Positions 1 through 6,739 of a DNA stretch of 8,531 bases are shown here, in pieces. The first letter of the stretch is position 1. Each line of letters opens with the position of its first letter. Source of the stretch: an uncultured Lachnospiraceae bacterium (GTDB lineage: Bacteria > Bacillota > Clostridia > Lachnospirales > Lachnospiraceae); assembly GCA_902473545.1 (NCBI GenBank), contig CABRSG010000092.1, positions 1-8,531 of the forward strand, in the 5' to 3' direction. Position numbers and translations under genes: made by a program. The notes under the pieces are model-generated. The model worked only from the letters and a program-made list of their open reading frames with translations, did not search any database and had not been told where the DNA came from.

Positions 1-36
1 TTTATCTTTTGATGTTTTTTATTGATGTTCTGCTAA

Positions 37-465
37 GAGAATATCATAGATGCAGAAGGGAATGGAAGCTCTCCCTGGGGAAATCTGACAGCCCTTGCTG
101 CTTTGCCGTCAGAGGAATCTTCTGAAACGGAACCTGAGACAGAAACCGAGATAGAAACAGAAACTGAGACAGAAACAGAAACCGAGACAGAAACCGAGAC
201 GGAAGCAGAAACCGCGATCCAGTCCCTGGAATATATCGCTTACGATAACAATGCAGAAGATGAAAGCGCGGCGGCAGTGAAATTTACCGTTACATTCCCG
301 GAAGGCACCGTATTTGGCACGGAAACCGAAGAAACGGCCAAGGGAGAAGGCGGCGAACCGGAAGTTGAAGAAACGGCCGAAGGAGAAGGCGGCGAACCGG
401 AGGGTGAAGAAGCGTCTGAAGAGGCAAGCGGCAAACCCAGACTTGGAAGAAGCCGGGGAAAGTGA
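37..465 (+). CDS. Adhesin fragment 1: end of a repeat domain, Glu-Thr tract, start of the next domain
   Basis: This frame 1 segment opens after a TAA at 34-36 and closes at a TGA at 463-465. The nominal TTG at 103 is not a credible start: it lacks a ribosome binding site, and codons before it (49-93, reading DAEGNGSSPWGNLTA) match the later domain copy (AAEDGTSAWGNLTA), so coding continues leftward. Next come a Glu-Thr tract (124-213), then AYDNNAEDE and KFTVTFPEGT (about 235-309), which match AYDQEDAEG and KFTVTMPEGT of the next copy. Glu-rich 13-codon repeats follow from 328. The last nine codons (439-465, RLGRSRGK and stop) are basic, unlike everything before, and mark the out-of-frame tail. 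It is probably extracellular, highly acidic linker and domain sequence. Alone it is not a functional protein. I do not recognise the domain family. Confidence 0.55.
   Translation, partial: ENIIDAEGNGSSPWGNLTALAALPSEESSETEPETETEIETETETETETETETETEAETAIQSLEYIAYDNNAEDESAAAVKFTVTFPEGTVFGTETEETAKGEGGEPEVEETAEGEGGEPEGEEASEEASGKPRLGRSRGK
124..213 (+). repeat. Hexanucleotide Glu-Thr tandem tract (15 units)
   Basis: Fifteen consecutive six-base units, mostly GAAACA, GAAACC or GAGACA, encode Glu-Thr pairs with occasional Pro, Ile or Ala in place of Thr. The tract sits between the end of one adhesin domain (WGNLTA) and the start of the next (EYIAYDN), where the following copy has only a short linker. 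Units of six bases can be gained or lost without changing the frame, so it is a likely length-variable acidic spacer. Confidence 0.9.
328..445 (+). repeat. Glu-rich 39-bp tandem repeat, third copy with one extra base
   Basis: Units at 328-366 and 367-405 differ at only 4 of 39 positions and encode EETAKGEGGEPEV and EETAEGEGGEPEG. A more diverged third unit at 406-445 would encode EEASEEASGKPDL if one base were removed. It is 40 bases long, and EEAGESEA starts a possible fourth unit at 446 in the new frame. The array interrupts the adhesin domain between PEGTVF and ALTLKV; the next domain copy has only about a dozen residues there. Confidence 0.85.
433..440 (+). other. Frameshift site 1 (frame 1 to frame 2)
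   Basis: The acidic repeat reads in frame 1 through GGC AAA CCC and resumes in frame 2 as CCA GAC TTG GAA GAA. Removing one base from the AAACCC run restores exact 39-base periodicity and joins the two halves of the domain. The simplest reading is a one-base insertion in a short homopolymer, either real or a sequencing error. A +1 slip at CCC before the rare-type codon AGA would give the same protein. Confidence 0.75.
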
Positions 466-1669
466 AGCAGCAGCGGCGCCTCTGGGTGCTCTTACGTTGA
501 AGGTAAGAGAATTTGGAAACAATGATACAGACAATGCGGTTACCGCTTATGACGGAAACAGAATCCTGGCAGAGACACATGTGCAGGAGCATGACGGGGA
601 GAACACAGAGATTAGTGACGTACAGTTCTGGCGTCTCTGGCTGGAGGATGAAACTGGAGAAGAAACCGATATACAGCTTCCGGCGAGAACGGCGGCGCAC
701 GTAAGTGTGGAATATCTGGCGGCAGAAGACGGCGCTTATCCGAAAGCGCTGCACGGCGAACCGGAAGAAAACTGTAGTAACGTATTAGATCTGGGAAGTA
801 TCTTTGCCGGAGGAATGGCTACAGAGACATCCGGACAGGTAAAAGAGCTTGCGGGAAGCGCACAGGCAGCGGAAATACCGGCGGAAGCAGCCATTTTGGA
901 TGTATCCGGAGAACAGCAGGATGCGCAGAGGTATTGTACGGGACTTTTCTATTCAATAGAGGCGGCGGAAGACGGCACCTCCGCATGGGGAAATCTGACA
1001 GCATTCTATGCCGTGCAGACCGCTCAGATGCAGGCGGAAGGCAATCTGACGTTTACTGCTTACGACCAGGAGGATGCGGAGGGCGCTGATACAAAATTCA
1101 CCGTTACTATGCCGGAGGGCACCTCATTTAAAGTGGCCGGAGCGGAAATTACTGAAACGACGCCCCTTACGCTTAAGATAGAACAATATACCCGCGCTAA
1201 TTGGGAGGGATTTTCGAACTACAAAGGTCTGATTGACCGGCATATGAACTGGCACACTGGCGTGATGGATTCTACAAACGATGTACAGATCTGGCGTGCG
1301 TGGCTGGAAGACGGTGAAGGTAAGGACGCAGAGGTAGTGCTTCCGGAAGGCGGACGGATAACGGTAGTGGTGGAATATCTGTGTCCGAATGGACATACGT
1401 CCAGCGCATTGCAGGGTGAGATAGGAACCAGACGTACCTGCGTTATGGATATGGGAGAGCTTGGTATAGGCACGCCGAATGAAGATCAGTTTACGGAAAC
1501 GGACGAATATGCTCTGGCGACCTCTTATGAGCCGGGGAATCTGGACAAAACGGATAGCTATTATAAAAAGATTACCTATTATATTGATAAAAACGGCGGC
1601 GATTCCGCCTTGGGCAAACTTATTGCGCTGTGCTCCATGAAACTGCCAAAAGGGATCTTAAAGCTGTAA
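437..1669 (+). CDS. Adhesin fragment 2: rest of domain copy 1 and most of copy 2 (frame 2)
   Basis: Frame 2 carries the adhesin from about 437 (PDLEEAGESEAAAAP) to a TAA at 1667-1669. Frame 2 is open back to a TTG at 314, but there it encodes a Lys/Arg/Ala-rich shadow of the acidic repeats, so I start at the frame change. The segment holds two copies of an unrecognised domain. Copy 1 reads ALTLKV, VQFWRLWLED, HVSVEYLAAEDG, ALHGE, VLDLG; copy 2 reads PLTLKI, VQIWRAWLED, TVVVEYLCPNG, ALQGE, VMDMG. The ends SAWGNLTAF (980-1008) and SALGKLIAL (1604-1630) also match. The alternating hydrophobic pattern suggests extracellular beta-sandwich modules; function is unknown. The last 13 or so residues, up to the TAA, have no counterpart in the other copies and are probably read out of frame. 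It has no start signal of its own. Confidence 0.6.
   Translation, partial: PDLEEAGESEAAAAPLGALTLKVREFGNNDTDNAVTAYDGNRILAETHVQEHDGENTEISDVQFWRLWLEDETGEETDIQLPARTAAHVSVEYLAAEDGAYPKALHGEPEENCSNVLDLGSIFAGGMATETSGQVKELAGSAQAAEIPAEAAILDVSGEQQDAQRYCTGLFYSIEAAEDGTSAWGNLTAFYAVQTAQMQAEGNLTFTAYDQEDAEGADTKFTVTMPEGTSFKVAGAEITETTPLTLKIEQYTRANWEGFSNYKGLIDRHMNWHTGVMDSTNDVQIWRAWLEDGEGKDAEVVLPEGGRITVVVEYLCPNGHTSSALQGEIGTRRTCVMDMGELGIGTPNEDQFTETDEYALATSYEPGNLDKTDSYYKKITYYIDKNGGDSALGKLIALCSMKLPKGILKL
1625..1650 (+). other. Frameshift site 2 (frame 2 back to frame 1)
   Basis: Frame 2 keeps the domain-end motif LGKLIAL, aligned with WGNLTAF of the previous copy, up to about 1630, then drifts and stops at 1667-1669. 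Frame 1 carries the downstream protein from about 1639 (ETAKRDLKAVIDG). A loss of one base, or a gain of two, between these points would rejoin them. The exact base cannot be fixed because no other copy extends through this linker. Confidence 0.65.
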
Positions 1670-4600
1670 TAGACGGTTCCGAACCTTTTGATGCTCCGGA
1701 GGAAGGCAAAGATCAGCCGGGTAATGACAGCGGGGAAAATAACAGGATCGTCCGCACATACGATACGGTCAGATACCAGTTGACACTCACAGCGGAAAAG
1801 CGTTCTGCGTTCAGCACGATGGAAAACTATGTCGCTGTGCTGGAGGCGGAGCTTCCGATGGACATTACCCAGGCGCAGTTTGACACCTCCAGACTTACCG
1901 AGGTTTTTTACGGAGATGAGGACTGGAGTATTGAATATAAAAACAGCGCCGGGGACAACCTGTACATTGAAAACAAAAGCGGCATCTATAAATGCGACGG
2001 TTCGGGTGCTATCACCGGGACGAAGGTAACGCTTAACCAGATCGTAAAAGGCAGTGATAATACAAATGGAAACGCATACCGGACAGATGTGGCGAGCCAG
2101 CGGCTGGTAGCATACCGTCTGGTCACGCCGACAGAGGGAAGCGAGGCATCTGTCCCCGGTACGGAAAATGTGGATGTAAGAATAAACGTCACTGCGGCAC
2201 AAAACGGCGATACGATAGAGCCGAAGTTTAAAGCCTGGGTAAAGGGAAATAAGGATAATTTTACATCAGAGCAGAACAACAACAATGATTATGTAGTCTC
2301 AGTTGCTTCGCAGGATAACGTGGTGGATATTAAGAGCAGTAACGAGGCAACAAAAGAATATGTTGTAACTGTTTCTGCGGCGGCGCGCTACAACATCGTA
2401 ATTAAACGTAACCAGGATTTCCAGTATTCCAGCTACTTTGATTTTGAGACGGGAAAGGAATCCAGCGCGGAAGAAGGCGGAACCTATGGGCGTATGTTCG
2501 GCTATGGCATTACCCTGCAGCTATTTAATGAGACTAACCGTCTGATAGAAATGAAAGACGATAAGGGAAATGTTGTTAAAGACAATGACGGCAATCCACT
2601 TTATGTGTCAGACGGCGATGTCCTGGAAGCGAAGGGAATGCGCGGCATAGAGCTGCCGGTGAATGGGATTACGTTTGATCTTACCTTAAATGGAAACAAA
2701 GGCAACAGCATCTCTGAGGATGATTATTCCGCTATTTTATGGGATTATGCGCTAAGTATGGAAAATACGAAAACGGGCAAATGGGGACGCAACATGTTCT
2801 GGAACAACAGCACCGCCAGCGCATACCCCAAGGGAGCCGGGGTGTACAGCAGCGGAAACCGGAAGAGTTCCGCATACAACAGCGGAACCTGGAGCCTTGT
2901 CGCCAGCAGTGATACAGAAGCCGACCTTGATAGTGAAGGAAAGACCACCAGCAGCATTACAGATACGGGAGAGCATGTGAAATATACCTTTACGGTAACG
3001 GGGTTTGACTTCGATTTTGAAAATTTTACCTTCCCGTACGAGTCGGCGGGCAATGCCGGAACGGCCAACTGGCTGGCGCCCAGCTATATTGGCAGCTTTT
3101 CGGCAGGGCATATTCAGGTACTTCAAAAATATCCGGCAACGGCGACGGCGGATGCAAGCCCGGAGATTACGGCAGCGGTGAGCAATTATCAGGGGACTTC
3201 CAAAAGCGGCCAGCCGGCAACTACAGAGGCAAGAGCGGTTACGGATGCGATCGGCGGCACCAGGGATAATAAGGTGACAAGCAATACGGCGATTTACACT
3301 CCCGGCGGGATTTCCAAGCATAATTCCTTTGGCTCCCGCGTTGACGAGAAAGGAAACCCCAGGCACGGAAGTATTAGTATCGGTTTTTTGGGTACAGTCT
3401 ACTGGGCGGGACCGGCTTATGACGCCGATACCTTTGCGGGGAGCAGCATCTATTTGTGGGGCGGCGCCCAGTTGAGCAGAAACTCGGATGGCGTGGTGAG
3501 CGCTTACAATCTGTTGCAGAAGTTTGACAGCAAGGCGCTTTCCATTGATAAGTCGGTTGAAAATCCGGTGCGCTACACCGACGTGAATAACGACAGCGCA
3601 TGGCCTGCGGAGGGCTGGCCGAATAACAAAGAAGGGAAGCTTCTGGAAGCGGCAGGCGAATATAAGATTTTATATGCGGCGGATCCGCAGTATCCGGAAG
3701 GCTGGGATTCCAACGATCCGGAGCAGATGGCGCGCATGAATAACGCAAAAGAAGATGATCTTATTTATTTCACCAGCCTGGAGGATCTGGAAAGCAAAGA
3801 ATATACCTGCATTGCGGTACTTCTGGAGGTGCGCAATGCCGCGATACCGGCGGGCTGCTATCCGGGCGTGCGTATTGCCATGAAGGTATCTGAGAATGAA
3901 ACCGGTGATGTGATCGGAAAGACAGTCTGCATGGTGAATACCGCCTTTATGTGGATAAAACGCAGAGACAGTGAGATAAATTTGCTGGAAGATATTTCCT
4001 GGGAAAATTATGTATGGAATGAAAACAGCAAAAAAAGTGTCATCAGAAATTCTGCCGGAGAAGATGTTTACAGCAAATACTGGAACGGAACCGGAAATAC
4101 TGTCTCGCAAGTGAACCAGACGCTGCGCGATGAGACAGGGGAGGGCAACGTAAACTATCTTGTTCAGCAATATAACAATTTTAATTACCATAAGACGGAA
4201 TATAACAGCGGTATAAAGGTAGAAAACACACATGAAGGCTATCAGCAGGGAATGAGCCTTCTGGTGATCGGATACGAATCGGAGGTGGGAATCAAAGTAC
4301 AAAATACGCGCAAAACGGACAATAGCGCGGATAGTGATACGATAAACTCCGATAATGTTTCCTTTGATATCACAAACGGCGACTGGAGCGCCCTGTACAC
4401 CATCAAGGGAATAAAAACCACGGCGACCGATCCTTCCGGAACAGGTATGACAGATGTAAATACAGGCTTGACGATCACTGCGACGCTTCCGACTGACACG
4501 AAGGACAATGAGGACATCACGATAGCCGCATCTGCGTTCCAGGTGAAGTCATTGGAGGAGGAAATGGATGCGGATGGAAAACCCACCGGTGAGATGGTGT

Positions 4601-6639
4601 GGGTTGAGATCAGCGAGCGGGAAAACGATCCTACGACAATGATTTTCCGGGATAATGAAGGACAGGAGCGTGAGTACAAAATCTGGGCGGAGCGAAAAGG
4701 CGATAATACGGCGGTCTTTCATCTGAGTGACGTGCCGGTGGGCGAAGCGCTTCCGGATATCCGCTTTACCGGACAGTTTAGCGCACAGGTGACGGACGGC
4801 GACAGCTTTACAGCCCAGGTAACGATCCAGGGTGATCAGGATAACCGTTCGCTCTCCAGCAACAACCGGAACATTGCTTCAGTGGCAATCGGAATTGTAT
4901 CACTGGGAGGAACCTCTCTGACAAAGACGGTAGACCACAATTTAATCGAGCTGGACGGGGAATTTACCTATGGCGTCAACTACACAAACAACTCGGATGA
5001 AGTTATGAGACAGAGGCTGTTTCTCTACGATCTGATGCCATATAACGGCGACATCCGCAGCACGAATTTTGAACGGATAGAAGTAGATGAAAACGGAAAT
5101 TATGTGGATGCCGGAGAGACGCTGCAGGTTCTGGAGATAGGTGCAAGACTTTCCGGAGCGGGCGCCGGTGAAGCAAAGACGATCGTGCGGCAGTATTATT
5201 CCACCATACCGGGCTATGTGCTCAAGCCATATCTGGAGTTTTCCAATGGCGGAGAAAGCAGAAAAGCAGATGATATTGAGAATCTTCTGAAAAATGCATT
5301 GATCGGAAACGACGCAAACGGTCTGTACTATGTAGTTGAAGAAGGCAAGACAGAACCGGTATCAATTTATGCGTATGATGAAAATAATGTTGTGACCGGC
5401 ATCAATCCGGCATTTGCAGGCGACTACAATACAAGTGACCCTTATGGCGAAGTGACGCTTCCGTCGGGGTATCAGTTCTACAACGTGACTGGAAAATACT
5501 GGGTTTCCAGCGGCGGCCTTGTTGATAATAATACGTCGACCGGCAGCGGTGGATCAATTGAACTGCATTGTTACAAACTGTTCCGCTGGCTCGGTTCCAT
5601 CCAGCCAGGAAACGGAGGCGGTTCGCTTTCTTCCGGAAATGGCACGGCAAGCAGCCATCTGGATAACGCGACCTGTATCTATTCCGTAGTGGAAAGTCTT
5701 GGAGCGCATGCGACGCTGACCATCAGCGCGCATCTTAAAACAAAAGGTAATGAGGCAACAAATCTCTACGGAAACATCGCGCATAGCTGGAAGGAAGGGG
5801 ATATGCGCAATGGTGCAAACCTTATCTCCAACCAGGTAACGACCCGTGTAATAAGTCGCGAGCTTTCCGGCCTGGTATGGGAAGACATAAACCATGACGG
5901 TATCCGCAACCAGACGGTCAGCGGCGTGGACGAACCGCTTATAGAGGGTGTGACCTGTACGCTGTTCCGATGGAATGGATTATCGTATGAGGCAGTAAAA
6001 GGAAACGGCGGTCCGAATGAGCGCCAGATCGAAGTGACATACGAAAAAGACGGAAAGACCGTTACGGAAACAATAGCAGAAGGTGCGGTTGTACAGCTTG
6101 TTACAGGTGCGGACGGTGCATACAGCTTCTCCAATCTGCGGGATGGCAGCTATGTTGTGGCGTTTTCCGGGGAAAGTCTGAAAGAATATGAAGACTACGA
6201 TAAGAAAAATCCGGATCGCGGCGCAACACAATACCAGGTAAACAAGGCCAATGACAACACCACAAACGACGGCGTTGCCAACGGAACAAAGAATAAGGAC
6301 GGCAAGATAACCGGAGCACTTCCGGGAATAGACGGAACAGACTATCCTTATTACATCAAGTACAGCGCAGAATCAAATACTGCAAGCGGTACCAATATCA
6401 CGATGCATACACTGAATGAACTGAGAAGTAACAGCGCTTTACTTTCAAACAATGTGGAAGTGCTGACACATCAGGATCTTGGCGTGTACATCGAACGCTA
6501 TGAAATGCCAGAAACAGGAGGCAGAGGCACGCTGCCCTACCGCGTTGCCGGAATCCTGTTGATGATAGCCTGCCTGCCGGGAAACATCTTTATCTGGAGG
6601 AGGAAGCAAAAAAGAAACAAAGCAAAAGGAAAAATTTAA
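1630..6639 (+). CDS. Large cell-wall-anchored adhesin, C-terminal part (DUF11-like, SdrD_B-like, MPETGG)
   Basis: This is the longest open frame, 1,669 codons from a nominal GTG at 1630. That GTG has no Shine-Dalgarno sequence and sits just after a frame break, so this is the 3' part of a larger adhesin. Residues 1-1090 form a long, Asn/Asp/Ser/Thr-rich, cysteine-poor beta-type region I cannot assign. Residues 1091-1400 resemble a DUF11/isopeptide-type module (SLTKTVDHN, FTYGVNYTNNSDE). Residues about 1411-1620 match SdrD_B-like wall repeats: GLVWEDINHDGIRN, a calcium-type DxNxDG loop, then DGAYSFSNLRDGSYVV, with an insertion between them. The end is MPETGG (1626-1631), a hydrophobic helix and a Lys/Arg-rich tail, the standard sortase signal. 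The stop lies 16 bases before the pilin start, so the genes are cotranscribed. Role as pilus tip adhesin is inferred from size, domains and position; the ligand is unknown. Confidence is high for a wall-anchored surface protein and moderate for the pilus role. Confidence 0.85.
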   Translation: MLHETAKRDLKAVIDGSEPFDAPEEGKDQPGNDSGENNRIVRTYDTVRYQLTLTAEKRSAFSTMENYVAVLEAELPMDITQAQFDTSRLTEVFYGDEDWSIEYKNSAGDNLYIENKSGIYKCDGSGAITGTKVTLNQIVKGSDNTNGNAYRTDVASQRLVAYRLVTPTEGSEASVPGTENVDVRINVTAAQNGDTIEPKFKAWVKGNKDNFTSEQNNNNDYVVSVASQDNVVDIKSSNEATKEYVVTVSAAARYNIVIKRNQDFQYSSYFDFETGKESSAEEGGTYGRMFGYGITLQLFNETNRLIEMKDDKGNVVKDNDGNPLYVSDGDVLEAKGMRGIELPVNGITFDLTLNGNKGNSISEDDYSAILWDYALSMENTKTGKWGRNMFWNNSTASAYPKGAGVYSSGNRKSSAYNSGTWSLVASSDTEADLDSEGKTTSSITDTGEHVKYTFTVTGFDFDFENFTFPYESAGNAGTANWLAPSYIGSFSAGHIQVLQKYPATATADASPEITAAVSNYQGTSKSGQPATTEARAVTDAIGGTRDNKVTSNTAIYTPGGISKHNSFGSRVDEKGNPRHGSISIGFLGTVYWAGPAYDADTFAGSSIYLWGGAQLSRNSDGVVSAYNLLQKFDSKALSIDKSVENPVRYTDVNNDSAWPAEGWPNNKEGKLLEAAGEYKILYAADPQYPEGWDSNDPEQMARMNNAKEDDLIYFTSLEDLESKEYTCIAVLLEVRNAAIPAGCYPGVRIAMKVSENETGDVIGKTVCMVNTAFMWIKRRDSEINLLEDISWENYVWNENSKKSVIRNSAGEDVYSKYWNGTGNTVSQVNQTLRDETGEGNVNYLVQQYNNFNYHKTEYNSGIKVENTHEGYQQGMSLLVIGYESEVGIKVQNTRKTDNSADSDTINSDNVSFDITNGDWSALYTIKGIKTTATDPSGTGMTDVNTGLTITATLPTDTKDNEDITIAASAFQVKSLEEEMDADGKPTGEMVWVEISERENDPTTMIFRDNEGQEREYKIWAERKGDNTAVFHLSDVPVGEALPDIRFTGQFSAQVTDGDSFTAQVTIQGDQDNRSLSSNNRNIASVAIGIVSLGGTSLTKTVDHNLIELDGEFTYGVNYTNNSDEVMRQRLFLYDLMPYNGDIRSTNFERIEVDENGNYVDAGETLQVLEIGARLSGAGAGEAKTIVRQYYSTIPGYVLKPYLEFSNGGESRKADDIENLLKNALIGNDANGLYYVVEEGKTEPVSIYAYDENNVVTGINPAFAGDYNTSDPYGEVTLPSGYQFYNVTGKYWVSSGGLVDNNTSTGSGGSIELHCYKLFRWLGSIQPGNGGGSLSSGNGTASSHLDNATCIYSVVESLGAHATLTISAHLKTKGNEATNLYGNIAHSWKEGDMRNGANLISNQVTTRVISRELSGLVWEDINHDGIRNQTVSGVDEPLIEGVTCTLFRWNGLSYEAVKGNGGPNERQIEVTYEKDGKTVTETIAEGAVVQLVTGADGAYSFSNLRDGSYVVAFSGESLKEYEDYDKKNPDRGATQYQVNKANDNTTNDGVANGTKNKDGKITGALPGIDGTDYPYYIKYSAESNTASGTNITMHTLNELRSNSALLSNNVEVLTHQDLGVYIERYEMPETGGRGTLPYRVAGILLMIACLPGNIFIWRRKQKRNKAKGKI
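5860..6500 (+). other. SdrD_B-like module of the adhesin
   Basis: The module opens ELSGLVWEDINHDGIRN, with the DxNxDG loop typical of calcium-binding Sdr B repeats. It continues VTCTLFRW and then TGADGAYSFSNLRDGSYVV, the matching second half. About 40 extra residues lie between the halves, more than usual. Such modules act as rigid stalk segments next to the cell wall, which fits its place just before the sorting signal. Confidence 0.8.
6505..6636 (+). other. MPETGG cell-wall sorting signal of the adhesin
   Basis: MPETGG (6505-6522) is followed by about 22 mostly hydrophobic residues and a tail of lysines and arginines (RRKQKRNKAKGK) before the stop. This is the complete three-part sortase signal. 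Methionine at the first motif position, instead of leucine as in the pilin LPSTGG, suggests the two substrates may be told apart by sortases. Confidence 0.88.
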
Positions 6640-6640
6640 A

Positions 6641-6646
6641 GGGAGG
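6641..6646 (+). promoter_or_regulatory. Ribosome binding site of the major pilin
   Basis: GGGAGG lies nine bases before the ATG at 6656 and two bases after the adhesin stop codon. It is by far the best start signal in the window, fitting the high expression expected for a backbone subunit, and it fixes the pilin start together with the signal peptide that follows. Confidence 0.88.
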
Positions 6647-6655
6647 AAAGAAGCA

Positions 6656-6739
6656 ATGAAAACAACAGCAAAAAAATTAATTGCCGTCTTATTGACGGTA
6701 ATGATGGCGCTGAGCGCTTTGGCAATGCTCGCAGGCGCG
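6656..6739 (+). other. Signal peptide of the major pilin
   Basis: Residues 1-28 show Lys at 2, 6 and 7, a hydrophobic core (LIAVLLTVMMALSALAML) and an AGA motif for signal peptidase I cleavage after residue 28. It directs the pilin through the Sec pathway. Confidence 0.85.

Larger units (their letters stand above)
37..1640 (+). repeat. Tandem diverged domain repeats in the adhesin
   Basis: At least two copies of one domain are visible, plus the tail of an earlier one. Domain ends read SPWGNLTA (70-93), SAWGNLTA (978-1003) and SALGKLIA (1604-1627). A 17-base identity links 76-92 with 986-1002. Inside the copies, KFTVTFPEGT pairs with KFTVTMPEGT, VQFWRLWLED with VQIWRAWLED, and VEYL with VEYL. 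The first copy is about 910 bases, the second about 620; most of the difference is the Glu-Thr tract, the Glu-rich array and a longer Ala/Glu linker near 820-920. Confidence 0.8.
37..6639 (+). pseudogene. Giant LPXTG-type adhesin gene, broken by two frameshifts (pilus tip/accessory subunit)
   Basis: Read across two frame changes, this span encodes one surface protein of about 2,200 residues. Codons run in frame 1 from 37 to about 435, in frame 2 from about 437 to 1627, and in frame 1 again to 6639. Three things make it one gene. The same domain motifs (WGNLTA/LGKLIA, KFTVTxPEGT, VQxWRxWLED) occur on both sides of the first break and up to the second. The Glu-rich 13-codon repeat continues across the first break. 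No start with a ribosome binding site exists at 314 or 1630. The layout is repeated domains, a long beta-type region, a DUF11-like module, an SdrD_B-like module and an MPETGG wall anchor. Such large anchored proteins usually precede the backbone pilin and class C sortase in Firmicute pilus operons and act as tip adhesin. No signal peptide is visible, so the 5' end is missing or upstream. Pseudogene or sequencing indels are both possible. Confidence 0.75.

Noticed and set aside
314..436. Possible TTG-started N-terminus of the frame 2 segment, rich in Lys, Arg and Ala
   Set aside because: It is the out-of-frame shadow of the Glu-rich repeats in frame 1, has no ribosome binding site, and does not match the corresponding part of the next domain copy.
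124..445. CRISPR-like or mobile-element terminal repeats
   Set aside because: The repeats are contiguous, without unique spacers, and encode acidic protein repeats in frame.
1648..1654. A AAA GGG as a programmed -1 slippery heptamer for the second frame change
   Set aside because: The second codon cannot re-pair as the usual X XXY YYZ rule needs, domain similarity fades before this point, and I see no clear downstream stem-loop or upstream SD-like stimulator.
109..4679. Many open frames on the minus strand, some over 200 codons
   Set aside because: They lie opposite well-supported + strand coding sequence, lack ribosome binding sites and recognisable domains, and have skewed compositions expected of antisense shadows.
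6637..6655. Terminator between the adhesin and pilin genes
   Set aside because: Only 16 bases separate stop and start and they hold a ribosome binding site, with no stem-loop followed by a T-run.
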